DNA from: Sordaria brevicollis
Lineage: Eukaryota > Ascomycota > Sordariomycetes > Sordariales > Sordariaceae
Assembly (NCBI GenBank): GCA_033439795.1
Contig: JAUTDP010000018.1
Location: 363,125 to 427,124 of the forward strand
DNA: 64,000 bases
Reading direction: 5' to 3'
The translations under genes were made by a program, and so were the position numbers. This document shows, piece by piece, positions 32,928-44,639 of this stretch; the first letter of the stretch is position 1; the number at the start of each line of letters is the position of its first letter. Below the pieces are notes generated by a model. The model was not told where the DNA came from. It saw only the letters and a program-made list of their open reading frames with translations, and ran no database searches.

Positions 32928-35167
32928 GGTGGAAGCTAGTCGCGAGTATGAGTTTAATACTAGTGGTAGGGATTTCGTCTGAAAGCGAGATCTGACGAGG
33001 GTTGCGTTTCTGGAGGCGGAGAAAAGAGATCTTTGTAAGAATGCCATCTTGTAGCACCGAGTTCGACGGCGTATGTGTGTGGGTGTGTGTGTCTTGGTCT
33101 GAGGAGGAGGAGGATGAGCCGCGGCTTCGTTTCAACACTGACTAGTGGTTTGTATGAGAAGAACTGAAAGGGTAATTGTAGCGAATAGGTTGCTTCAGAA
33201 ATCCGGGGCCGCGGATGTCGAACTTCAGATGGCAGCTTGACGGGTAACGAGATGCCGGTAGTATGCGGGGAAAGAAGTTGGAGAAAGAGTCGAGTTTATG
33301 TCCGTCTGTTCTTGGGATTGGATGGACGCGATGTCGGCTGATGTTGAAGTGCTGTCGATGGTTCGCAGCACAACACTTCTGCAAAGGGCTATGACGACCG
33401 CTAGTGGATAGCGCTCCTGCAGTGGAGTTAGTGGACTGCTTTCCCCAAACAATGTTAGTCTCGATGACGTCTGTACCTGGCCTTATCGGGCTACGATAAA
33501 GGTGGGGTAATGGACCTGGAGGGTATCGTCGGTGCAGCCAAGCATCCATCTCTCCTCTTTCCCTCTTCGTCACCTCCCGAGCCATCCGTAACCTTCCGTG
33601 GATTGTTTGGCGTTCAAGAAATTCTCATCGTGCACCTCGGCTTCCTTCAAAATCACACAATCCTCTGATACCAGAGAACTACTGGACAAAGTTTGCACAA
33701 TAGCCCTCACAGGCAGAAGAACCTCAGAACATGGACTATACGCAACTCGCCCACTCCATCTTCAACCCTTCTCAAGACGAATCATCCATAACCCTTGAAC
33801 AGCATTCGAATCTAAAAGCGGTGGCCCAAAAAGCAATGGACATGGATGCATGACTCACAAAGACATGCCAACTGTCTTTACGGCCAAAAACATGCCCGTG
33901 ATGCCTCTAGACATGACAGGAGACACTCGGCTCCAGAAACATATATCAACCACTCGACGAAGGCCAGAGGAGAAGAGACTTCTCAACTCTGGAAAAGAAA
34001 CAATGAAAGACCGGCTCAGGACTATCTCAGTCAAGGGCTTGTTCGATTCAGAAGCCGCATACCCAAAGTTTCACTCTTAACCACGGATACTTCCAGTGAT
34101 CAGATCTTCCCAAAATCATCTCAGGGCTCTAGCTGACGCTATTGAGATGGCTTCAAGTACAAAATGTGAACTGAAGACAAAAAGGGGTCGGGCTTGGCGG
34201 GTATAAAGTAAACAAAAGAACCCTCTCACCCCTGAGCCCTCAATGACGACCCCTGACGACCACGAGCAGCACCCGCTCATCCCCTCCCATCTCCCCATCT
34301 TTTCCGCTGCTCACCCGTCGTCGATCACACCCTTATAAAAACTCCGAATTGAGGGACGCAGGGTTACAGACAACGTCTTGTCCTCCCAAAGGTTGCACCC
34401 CGAGGCGAATCACACAGATTACACCACTGGCATTCTCATAGTAGCCGCTCAAGCTACTATCCGGATTGCGAACAACATGTTCGTTCTGAGCTTCTCTCGT
34501 TGTCGGGACGGACAAATATTGCGTCTCACAAGATCTCGTCGTCGGAGTCATTCCACCAATCCAAAGCCGCCCGGCTCGGGCAAATAACAGTCAAGAAAAG
34601 CCATGGGATCACGCCCCAGAGAACAATATTGACTAGACAAAGTCGACATCAGAAGTTCTGATGGTAAGCTGAGGTTGGGAATGTGATGTATAAAACAAAT
34701 TTCCCCGGTTCCCATCCATCGTGATCGAACACGGCCACCCCTTTGCGGGGTTTGGTCATGTCGCACTGCTGATCGCCTTATTCAGGCTCAAAACATAGCC
34801 AACCGTATACTCCCAAACCCCTTCGCATCTCATGGTTCACGAGCATGCAACCCGGGCCTACTACCTTTCGGTTTTCGTCTATCGACGGGGGTTCCCCGTT
34901 ACAACATATTGCAAGTCCGAGTGGCATTGTAGCCTTCACACACAGCATGGCAGTCTGTCATTGAGACCGAGATGGACTACGTACTTGATTCTGTCTTGGT
35001 GAGAAGGGGGAAAGACAAGGAACAACAATCCAGTATGGGCGAGCTTCATCTAAATACCATGCCAGCGCCGGTCGGCGAACGAAAACATAGTTATTGTCTC
35101 GGAAACATTGACGCAACAATCTTCCTCTTACCGACGCCGACATAATCTAGCCCCTTACAATTTCGCC
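32928..35167. other. Divergent intergenic region between SSADH and GH79 genes
   Basis: This is 2.24 kb holding both promoters. A short GT-rich microsatellite lies at about 33,072-33,092. An inverted pair of GATA motifs lies at 33,483-33,499. A TATAAAA-like CTTATAAAAAC is at about 34,331-34,341 and a GTATAAAAC at about 34,689-34,697. The open frames are short and unrecognisable. No RNA gene was seen. Confidence 0.5.
33483..33499. promoter_or_regulatory. Inverted pair of GATA sites upstream of SSADH
   Basis: The sequence TTATCG-ggcta-CGATAA is a perfect 6-bp inverted repeat with a 5-bp spacer, about 560 bases upstream of the SSADH start. GATA factors of the NIT2/AreA type control use of secondary nitrogen sources such as GABA in fungi, so the position makes sense. 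Binding is not shown, and single GATA cores are frequent by chance. Confidence 0.3.
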
Positions 35168-37140
35168 ATGATGAGGCGAATCCTGAGCTTCATTGCCTAT
35201 GCTTCCGTCCCAGTAGTAATTAATGCCGTGCAGATATCCGTCGACGAGACTGCACCCAGCAACCCGGTCTTCGACGGGTATGTGAGCTACAGCATCGAGT
35301 TTTCTAGCTTTCCCGACTTTGCAGGTAAGACTTGGTTCCTTGGATCGTCATCGCCGAATCTGACAGCTTCTGAAACGCACTTTGCTTCGATTGCTTGCAG
35401 GGAACAACTCTCGTCCAAACACCTTCTCCGAGAACCTTCTGGACAACCTGGGCAACATCATTGGTACCAAGCCGTACATCCGCGTCGGCGGCAATACGCA
35501 GGACTATGCCCTGTACAATGCCTCGCTATCCTATGGTCTGAACGGGACGATCGATCCCAAGCGTTCGTCCGACTATCCAACCACCATCTTCATTGGCCCC
35601 TCGTTCTTCGAGTCCTACAACACGTTCAAGAACACCAAGTTCATTCATGGCTTCAACCTGGGCTTGGGCGGGAACCGGACATCCGGCTGGCAGACGCTCC
35701 TGGACACTGTCCTGCTTGCCTGCAAGGCCTTGGGCGGCGGGAAGCTGTTCGCATGGACGTATGGAAACGAGCCGGATCTGTTCTCTACTTCTGCGCAGGG
35801 TCCTGTGAGACCGCCCAGTTGGAACGAGGCAGAGTTCGTCGACCAATGGCTCAACGGCACGAGAAAGATCCATGAACTTCTTGAGAAGAACTGTCCAGAT
35901 ATGGCCAAGAATGGCACCTACGGGTACATTGCACCCTCGTTTGCCGGCGTGGGCAACAAGTTGAAGGCGCCCAAAGCCTGGGGTGAAGGGATCAACGAGG
36001 ATAAGAATATCAAGCTGTTTGCTACGCACAAGTGAGTTTGCAAAGTAACCCTATCTCGAATGTTTACATTTCTAATGACGTTCGTCGGTGATAGTTACAT
36101 CAGCGGCGCAACCTCCCCAGGGGTCACCCTCCAAGGGACTCTGATGAACCACTCCATGACCAAGGCCTCGGTCGATGCCCATATTGTAGAGTACGACAAG
36201 GTCAAGGCTATCGATCCTGCGGCTCCGCCACTCATTTTTGGCGAGACCAATTCGCTTTATAACCAGGGTCGACCAGGGCTCTCAAACACGTTTGGCGCGG
36301 CTCTATGGGGTGTGGACTTTAACCTGTATTCCGCCAGTGTTGGGTTCAAGAGGGTGCACATGCACATGGGTACCAATTACCGGGTACGTTAACGTTTCTC
36401 TGCTTAGCTACCCTTACCCATCCTCTTTTTTCACCTCTTGTCCTTCCACAGACCTCCCTCTACCTCCCTTCACCTCGATTCTTCCCTACCAATTTCCTGA
36501 ACCACTAACCATCTCTCTAACACCCTTCTTGCTACCAACTTAGTACGCCTCCTGGCAACCCATCGCCACAACCAAAGCCACCATCGGTACCAAAGCTCCC
36601 TACTACGGTAACATAGCCGTAGCCTCCTTCCTTTCCTCTCCCACATCTTCCTCCTACCCCTCTCAAGGTCAGGGACAAGCAACAGTCAAACACCTCCCCA
36701 TCTCCTCCACCCCTTTCCTCTCCGCCTACGCAGCTTACCATTCCACCGGCACCCTCACCCGCTTAATTTTCCTCAACATGAACTCTTACAACACCACTGT
36801 CTCCGGGGAAGGGTTGGTCCCCTTGCCGTCTGGTTCTCTGCAGCGAAGACCGTCGGTGACGTTCAACTTCACCTTACCCTCCTCGTTTTTGGACGACAAG
36901 AGTAAAGTAGTGGTGAAGAGGTTAATGGCCAACGGCACCGATGCGATTACGGGCATAACGTGGGATGGGTGGAGTTATAACTGGGAACTGGATGAGGGAA
37001 GACCGGTGAGGTTGGCGAATGTGACGAGGCGGAGTGAGAATGAGAAGGTGTGGGTTGGTGATGACAGGAGTGATGGGGGGAAGGTGGGATTTGGTGTGGT
37101 GGTGGAGGCGGGGAGTGCGGCGATGGTTGAGTTTGTTTAA
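35168..37140 (+). CDS. Secreted GH79-family glycosidase (beta-glucuronidase-like)
   Basis: Four exons are 35168-35324, 35401-36031, 36095-36383 and 36544-37140, with introns of 76, 63 and 160 bp. The product is 557 residues. It opens with a signal peptide (MMRRILSFIAYASVPVVINA) and has many N-glycosylation sequons. The catalytic barrel has RVGGNTQD near 80, the acid/base Glu 176 in TYGNEPD and the nucleophile Glu 313 in IFGETNS. These match glycoside hydrolase family 79, whose fungal members release glucuronic or 4-O-methylglucuronic acid from arabinogalactan-type chains. The C-terminal 200 residues fit the GH79 beta-sandwich domain. Two adjacent ATG codons start the frame; the first is used here. 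The exact substrate cannot be read from sequence. Confidence 0.92.
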
Positions 37141-37949
37141 GTTGAGGTACCTAGTTTTGAGGTTGGTGGTTGAGGGATGTGGTTGAGGTTTTGCCTGCTT
37201 TCGTGATGTGATGAGGAAGGGCCAGAGATGACGTGGTGTGGAATACAAACCTGGACAGGAGGAAGAAATGTTCCTTGTGAGAGAGAGAGAGGTGACAACC
37301 GTCAGGTAAGCAAGTGTTTCACGAGTAGCAAGAGGATGAGCGGCATGTATTTCAGTCAACAAATCGAGACTTTGTTAATTTTGTTGTTCTTGATTTTGAT
37401 CTTTGCTCTATGGAGCAGATTCGTGGCTAAATATGCCATCGATCGATATGATACAATCCAGTTCCAGTCCTTCCCGTGGTATATAAGATATGTACAAAGT
37501 GAAAAAGAAACATAAGAGAAGAAAAAGTTAGGTAGATAGGGGTTCCGGTGATGATAGATGAGGGTTTGAGTAGGCATGTAGAGATGTTGGTACCGTGGTA
37601 TAAGCTGGAGAGATAAAAAGATCCAGCTTCCTTCCCTCCGCATTGTGAATACCGTTACTGTCTCTCGATCCTACCCCGAGATGATCTTGCATGACCATCA
37701 TGATATCACTTGCGCTGAACTTGCTCTGTATCAGGCAAGAGCAACTGACGAGTAGCTCCTGCCTCGCCCTAAAACGGAAACACCGCCGCCGATACCGTCG
37801 TGGGTCGTTCCTTCCGTACTTCTCTTTCACAATTAAAAGAGGAAAACTTCATGGTTGTCCTTAACATGTCCCTGTGAGCTTGGACTCACTTTTAGTGCGA
37901 CCATTTTCGTGCGCACATCCTTCATCATGATTTCATCCATCCCGGGACC
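37141..37949. other. Convergent intergenic region
   Basis: This is 809 bp between the stop of the GH79 gene and the stop of the minus-strand membrane-protein gene. A short GA microsatellite (GAGAGAGAGAGAG) is near 37,280-37,291. Otherwise it looks like 3' flanks, with no recognisable gene. Confidence 0.5.
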
Positions 37950-39034
37950 TCAACCGCTCCTCAAAGGCAACCTCCGATCCAACGCATGGAAAGCCTGCGT
38001 CCTCGGCGTAAACAGCGGCTGCTCCACACCTCCATAACCGGCAGCACCTTGCGCCCCGGACATGTGCACCGCCCTCGGACTCGTAGGCGCAAAGTTGACA
38101 GGCGAGCTACCGGTGGTGGGCTGCATCTCCCACTCCTTGTTTCCGTAATAACCCGTGTTCGGGCTGGTTCCGCCGTTGATGATGCCGATGCCGCCGTGCA
38201 GAGCCGTGACGTTGACGACGGGCTGCTTGCCCTTCACATTGGTGGTGTTGTTTTCATCGTCCGAGTCGTCGTCGTCGTCGTACATGTCGAGCATCTTGTT
38301 GGGCCACATGGACCAAATGGAGAGGATGAAGTTGGCTAGGTAGACGACTCTGTTTATTGTTCGTCAGTATCATGTAGGAAAGAATGGGTAGAGGGGAGGG
38401 GGACAAGAGACATACAGCAAGTAAATGGTAGCAGCAAAAGCGCCCTTGGCAATCATGCAGTTCTTCTCGGCGTTCCACGGCCTTGCGACTGAGCATGACT
38501 TGGCAATGTACCAGGGCACGGGACTGGGGTGCTCCGGGTCGGCGTAGTCGGGGCCGGCCTGGCCGTAGACGGAGACGATGTAGAGAGCCGTGAGGGCCAA
38601 GCTGACAACCAGACCGAGGATCGGGTAGAAGAACTTCATGATGATCATGATCATCTTGACGAGCAAGACGAAGAGGGAAACGACGGATATGGCGACGTTG
38701 AAGTTTGTTAGTCTGTATAGTTGTTTCCTATGTTAGTCTTTGACCTATCTCTTGACAACGACCACTCTGGGAGTACTCACAGTTGTGACCATACAAAGGG
38801 AATCTTGGGTAGAGGCTGGTGGTTGGCGTATGCGTAGAGAACCATGTTTGGTGATGAGTTCCATCCCTTTTGATGCCCAATCTCCCAGAACTGTGAGCGG
38901 AAAACGTCTGGTTGTTGAATTCCAAAGAGGACGAGAACGGCGACGATGCCGAGCAACTCAAAAACCATGCCCCAGTAGAGTGGCCGCCTTACTCGCCATG
39001 GCCGTCGAAGAAGTCTGTATCCCTTTTTCGCCAT
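37950..39034 (-). CDS. Four-helix integral membrane protein (MARVEL-like), fungal, function unknown
   Basis: Three exons are 39034-38781, 38712-38416 and 38349-37950, with introns of 68 bp (GTGAGT) and 66 bp (GTATGT). The product is 316 residues. After a basic N-terminus (MAKKGYRLLRRPWRVRR) there are four hydrophobic spans: about 19-40 (YWGMVFELLGIVAVLVLFG), 85-110 (VAISVVSLFVLLV), 112-135 (YPILGLVVSLALTALYIVSVY) and 165-190 (AFAATIYLLVVYLANFILSIW). The loop before the last span carries two Cys. The cytosolic tail has an acidic run (DDDDDSDDEN) and a conserved-looking end (PLFTPRTQAFHALDRRLP). The topology resembles MARVEL-type or related fungal membrane proteins, but I cannot assign a family with certainty. 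No enzyme motif is visible. Confidence 0.85.
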
Positions 39035-41395
39035 TTTGGATATGTGTTGATGTTGTGGTTTTGATAAGCCGGAAAGAAAATATCCTCTCTCCCAAGGACA
39101 ATACTTCGTCTGATATGCGATCTTCCTTCAACCCTTCTTCCGTCCGGTGTTGGTGTCCGTAGACTATCGTTGTCGTCGTCCTTATCTATTATTGGTTCGC
39201 GGGCGCCTTTTATCGTCCTTGCGTTGTATATGTATCGAATATTTGCTGAGCTACCAGCAACTTCCCAAGCGGCTCACATCGAATGTCCACAAGATGTCGT
39301 CGTCCTCGTTTTCTTTTCTCGAATCCTTCAAACCACCCCCTCGAACAGTCGACAAAGAGAGATGTGATTATTTGGGTAAGGGAATCAAAACTGAAATCGA
39401 AAAAAGAGAGGCTGACGAAGTATCTTTTTGGGAGGAAACGGGAAGGGAAGGATTTAAGAGACACCAAGACCAGGCACAAGCAACAAAAGCAAGACCCTGG
39501 ACTGGATGGGCCATGGATGGCAGAGGGCGGCCCTCATGATTGCTCGCAGAAGGCCATCCACACATCCCATCACTCTGGGGCTAGGTACTCTTCCCGCGGC
39601 CGCAGCAGGCCAACCGCCAACCAAACCCGTCGAACGGGCGAACCAATGTGTGCTTGGCTGCCTCGATGAGGATAGCACTCAGATAGCTTCAGTGTTACCC
39701 TTGTCCACCCCAAGAAGAGCTCTGGCAAAAAAGTTCTCTTGAGCCAATGGCTAGACAGGCTGATGGGCTGCATGGCCCCAGGTCAATCACGCCAACCGTC
39801 CAATCGGAGGCCTTGGTTGAATGGCACTGGCGGCGTGTAAGCGCCCGCCATCCCCTCCTGGTGCTCCAATCCCGCGCGGCACAAGAGCACGAAGAACCTT
39901 GGTTTTTCGCGGTTGGACGGACTCTTCTTGTTGTTGGGATCGATGAAAGGCGAATTTGCGAGTGTGATATACTACCGTATGGTGAAAGTGCGATTCTGAC
40001 GGCGGCGGACTCTTGCGTGCTACGTACCGAACTTGAACGAACCCCCATTGCTGACACTTGCTTGTGTTGCTGACACACTCACCTGCTTGTTTTGGTGCGA
40101 GGCTATATTGATTGTTGCTTTTGATAGCCAAGACACACGGGACCTTGACGGCGAAGAAAGACGGGATCATCACCACCATCGCCATAGCCATTCAGCCCCA
40201 AAGGGCAAAGTGCATCTGGAAGGGGAACACAAGACGGAAGATGCTATGTAATCCGCAAATTCGGCAACCCACGATTTCAAGACTCTGCTGCTTTTCTGTG
40301 GTGTTAAAAATGCTAACCTGTCAATCTAAATGATGCAGGGTGTTTTTATTCTTGGCTTACATATTGCAACATCACCTACTTTTGTCTTGCTGAGTGTTCC
40401 AGTGAACATGACGATACGTACTGTGTAATGATCGCCAACTTGTACGACATTGAGGTGTTTTGCCTAAAAGACTTCTGGACTCAATAGGCGCCGCCCTGAA
40501 GCTCTCATCACGGCACACTCAGGCTACATTTTCAGAATGTCGGGAGATGATGGTCTTCAAACAACAGTAGGTGAAAAGGGGCCACTTCAAACTATTGAGC
40601 AGAACCCGCCCCGAGCACCTAGGCGCTCTCCTATATGCCATCAGCAGGGTGATCACCTCATTGCAGAGCGACAAGTCTAACGCCAACGGTCTGGTCCGGC
40701 ACTTGCCAGCTTCCATCACCGTCCCATAGGGCGTCACGAAGAGCTTTCTGTGTTCCATCGTGGTTTCGAGAGTTTTGCTCGAATCAGATGGCTTGAGAGA
40801 GGTCAAGAGAGGCTGAGAAGAACCATCGCTTTGCAGGCTATCCCATCCGCCCTTGTCGGTACCTTAATCGGCTATAGGGTGGTCATATCTGCGAACCGTG
40901 CCGGTCGTGAATTCTCGATTGGCCGGCGCTCAAAATGCTAGCGCGTCGAAGACGATGATGGTGTGAGCGATGGCAGTGAGCAAGACAAGACGCAAAGGAA
41001 GAGGATCAATTGGCATTTGACTGTGCCCTCACATGCCCTGGTCGCCGGCCCCGGTCTGTCACGGGCTGTCACCGTCACTGTCACCACTCCCGTCACCACC
41101 ATCGCCCCGCTGTCCGCAAAAGCTCACGAGAAATGGGAAGTGGAAAGCCAAAATGACGGGCAGACAGAACCTCGCCAATCACAGTTCATCTGAACTGAAC
41201 TGCCAGCCACCAAGACCAAGTTTCCCAAGGACTGACACACAGCTTGTGAGCTTGGCTTGGCTTGGGGTCCTTGGCCCCTTGGTCTGTGCTCAGGGCGCTT
41301 TTCGGTTCTCCGTACAAAACGGCCCGAACCCCGTCGCGATCGGACATGCTTATTCCGCTTACTTCTTGGCGCCCAGAACAGAGAAAATAATGATA
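39035..41395. other. Gene-free euchromatic flank next to the RIP block
   Basis: This is 2.36 kb of normal base composition. It holds the promoter of the minus-strand membrane-protein gene and then no supported gene up to the composition break near 41,400. Open frames here overlap on both strands and show no domains. Confidence 0.5.
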
Positions 41396-42150
41396 AAATC
41401 GATAAAATTTCTATATAACATTTGGGTTGCTAGCGACCGCTACCAAAACGCAATACACTAATACAATATAACAACGCGTACAACACTCTATAACAACATT
41501 ACTATTCCACCATAGAACTTCGTATAATTTAGGCAACCAATTAAAGGCATTTAAACAATATTATTGCCGTTATCCACGATAATTTTAATAGTATTTTAAT
41601 AAAATTATAATTATTATACGAAATTTCTAATATATTGACCAACGTAATTAATACCCTTACTGCGCGCTTAATTAACCCCTAGAAAATAATCTAAATAGCC
41701 AATATTTTAATTACTACGCGTCTTTCTTATTTACCTTTCCTCTTCTCCTAAACAATACACTTCTCGAATCGCGACCACTACCCCACTATTTAATATCGCA
41801 AACTACGTCGTTATTAACTATTATTATTACTATAGACGCCCAATACTAATAAAATATATAGCGCCTTTAATAATAATTCGACGAATAGAATACTTTTATT
41901 CAAAAATTCGCGTTTAATATTATTAAATTAGTAAAAAAAATAGGCTATTAATAACCCGCGATAATTCGATATTAACGCCGACTAGGTTACAATTCCTAAT
42001 ACCCTTATTACCCCCGTTAATATTAATTAAATTAATATTATCCCTACTAATTTTAACGACGTAATAAGTTTTATTAAGGTTATAAATATTAAATTAAAAG
42101 AAATTACCCGCATTTTAAATATTAATATGCTATTAAAAAATTATAATAAT

Positions 42151-42238
42151 AAAATCCCCTTCCCTTTTAAATTATATCCTAAATCCCCTTCCCCTTTAAA
42201 TTACGTCCTAAATCCCCTTCCCCTTTAAATTATATCCC
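42151..42238. repeat. Three tandem copies of a 29-30-bp unit
   Basis: Three head-to-tail copies (42,151-42,180, 42,181-42,209 and 42,210-42,238) share the core AAATCCCCTTCCCCTTTAAA and differ mostly by C/T changes such as ATATCCT versus ACGTCCT. It lies in the left flank of element A. Function is unknown. Confidence 0.85.
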
Positions 42239-42439
42239 CTTTCTACTTTAAATTATTAAATAATTAATAATAATTTTATTTAATTACTCCCCCTTTTCCT
42301 ATATTAATATAATACGACCCTTAGGTATTAAAAAATATCGAATAAATTAAATAACGTTTTTTTATATTATAAAAGCTTATTAAATTCGTATTTATAAAAG
42401 AAGCGGATAAATACTTTACTTTTATAAATAATTTTTACT

Positions 42440-43740
42440 CTTCTAACGGGAAAACGCGCGCGCTAATTAAGGATAGGGTATTAATTAATTAATATTATTA
42501 ATATCGACTTTATATACCGATAATAAAAAAGGTTAAAAAAATACTATTAAAAAAATAACGCCGTAAACCTTCCTACGTCCTTATTGATTACCCGGTTATA
42601 ATATTATATATTACCTTTCTTAATAATCGTATTATTTTTTCAATTCCCGGTAAAAATAGAAGGTAAGAGGGAGAATAAAGAAATAAACCTATTTATTACT
42701 ATAATATAAATATATTTAACCGTATTAAACGAAATTTAACGGTCAAAATTATAATTATTTATAATGTTTCCCGCGGTTTTTCCCTTACTATTATATTACG
42801 TACTTTATAGGGTAGCGATAGCCGAGACTAAACTATTAAAAATAAATTAAATATAACCGGAAGTATTTATTTAATTAAATAAAATATCGTTAACGTTAAA
42901 AATTCGTACCATTATAATTATTTAAATCCTCGCCGTATTAGGAGAAATTTCGCTATTATAATTTAAATCAATGAAATCGTATAATTTATTAAAATAAATG
43001 GAAATTTCTTTTATAAATTTATTATAATAAAGCGACCTAATGGTGAAACCTCCTCTAATATCATATAGGTAAGTCAAAGTATATAATCCTTTTTAAATTT
43101 TTTAAATTTTTTAAATTTTTTAAATGTTTCGATTTTTCGGATTTTTATTATTATTATCTATTTATTACGCGTTAATTTCGTATACCAATACGATTTCCTT
43201 ACTAGAATAATTCGAAGTTTTATAACGTTATAGCTACTTCGTACTTATAAATATTACTTATAATACTAATTAATTATTATAATTATTATATACAATTCTA
43301 ATATATAATGAATATAATTATTAAATCCTTTATAATTATTTCTTAACCGCTAAAATTAACGCGGATATTATTATAATCGTATTATTAATAATTAAGGGGT
43401 AAATAATAAAATATATAAGGGATAATAAATTATAGCTACTTTATTACTTTTTAACCAACGATAATTCTATCGAATAAAAGGCTATTAGGGAGGCTTTTTC
43501 TAATATAGAAATTGACTATTTACTCTATTATATCTATTACGAACGGACTTTAAAGTGGAAATTGGCTAGCGAATGGTATAAAATTTATTTATAATATATA
43601 ATTTTTACCGTTAAATATCGACGGTTAAAAATAACGTATAACGAATTTCTTATTAATATTTTAATTAATTTACTTCCTAATAATAATGTAATATAAGAAT
43701 ATTTATAAATTAATTAGGTATTGAAAAAATAATTTTAAGT
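42440..43740 (+). pseudogene. Probable Mutator-like (MULE) transposase relic
   Basis: The segment 43,447-43,575 reads, with one in-frame stop, as FLTNDNSIE-x-KAIREAF followed by DYLLYYIYYERTLKWKLASE. Undoing likely RIP changes at a few codons gives the acidic TDD block, the KAIREAF helix and the Cys/His-containing segment that follow each other in MULE transposases. Upstream text at about 42,900-42,935 could be the DNA-binding part. The boundaries are loose and no terminal inverted repeats were found. The call rests on pattern memory and could be wrong. Confidence 0.4.
43091..43125. repeat. Short A/T tandem repeat
   Basis: A 10-bp unit (TTTTTTAAAT) is repeated three to four times. It lies inside the possible MULE relic and probably arose by slippage. 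No function is suggested. Confidence 0.7.
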
Positions 43741-43762
43741 AAATTATATTCGTAAATATTCT

Positions 43763-44057
43763 TGTCACAGGCTTAGCTTAGTGACTGCACGTGACTTGGT
43801 TACGTGCTTGTGCTAAGGTTGTAATTATTATTGAGATGATTATAACTTTATTCGGTTGGCCCGCCGCCGTAGTCGTATAGCGATACGGTCGCGGTCCCGG
43901 TTATATAACTACGCGCGCCCTACGCGCGTATAGTATATACGCCGTGCCTTTATAAGGGTAGTTACCCGTATATAGTTTCGCTCCCTTTCTTCTTTTCCTT
44001 CCTCGTATAATATTATATATTTTATTTTATTTATTTTAATTGTATTTACCCATAATA
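43763..44057 (+). repeat. 5' LTR of element A
   Basis: It starts TGTCACAGGCTTAGC and ends ATAATA (GTGATA in the other copy, presumably from GTGACA). A CTTTATAAGG motif near 43,950 could be the TATA box of the element. The first 60 bases are almost free of RIP changes while the last 80 are heavily changed. Confidence 0.92.
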
Positions 44058-44639
44058 ATATATTATATTTTATTGTTACGTTTATAATATATAATTTTCG
44101 ATTATTTAAGCGTATTAGGATTATTTTATTCGTAAATCGTTAAATTTGGTATTTTCTCTTTTTTTTAATAGTTAAAGTAGTCTTTTTCGTTACGATAATT
44201 TCGATTATTAATTATTTATTAATGTTGCGTCCTTTTATTTAAGGAATAAAGGTAGCCTTTTTTTTATTTAGTGGATAAAAGTAAGCGCTGCGTTTTTTTC
44301 TTTTTCTCCGTTTTCGAAATCGTTTCGTAAATTATAGACCTTTTCTCCGTTCGTTAATATTTAGTATAAGTAATAATAACGATTTTACGTACTTTTTAGG
44401 AAGCGACGATAAATTCTTTACGATTTTTCGCTCTTTAAATATTAATGAGTTATTTATAATAAACGATTTATTTATTTATAATATTAACGTTTACGCTATT
44501 ATTTTGCGCGAATTTCCTATTTTTTAAAGTATTAATATTTTTATTACTACTGTCGAAGAGGATAAGGATAAAGAAGTAATCCCCGAAAATTATTTATCCG
44601 GTATTAGTATTATCGTTAAATACCCTACTTTCCGCTCGA

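Noticed and set aside
38777..39034. First exon of the membrane protein considered as a separate small gene
   Set aside because: It ends at a clean GTGAGT donor and joins in frame to two further exons that complete a four-helix protein.
1..41395. Dispersed 5S rRNA or tRNA genes
   Set aside because: These are common between Neurospora genes, so I looked by eye for the 5S internal control region and for tRNA B-box sequences on both strands. None was convincing, but a covariance-model scan would be the proper test.
42151..42238. Regular 29-bp repeats considered as a CRISPR-like array
   Set aside because: The units are head to tail without spacers and lie in fungal RIP DNA, so this is a simple tandem repeat.
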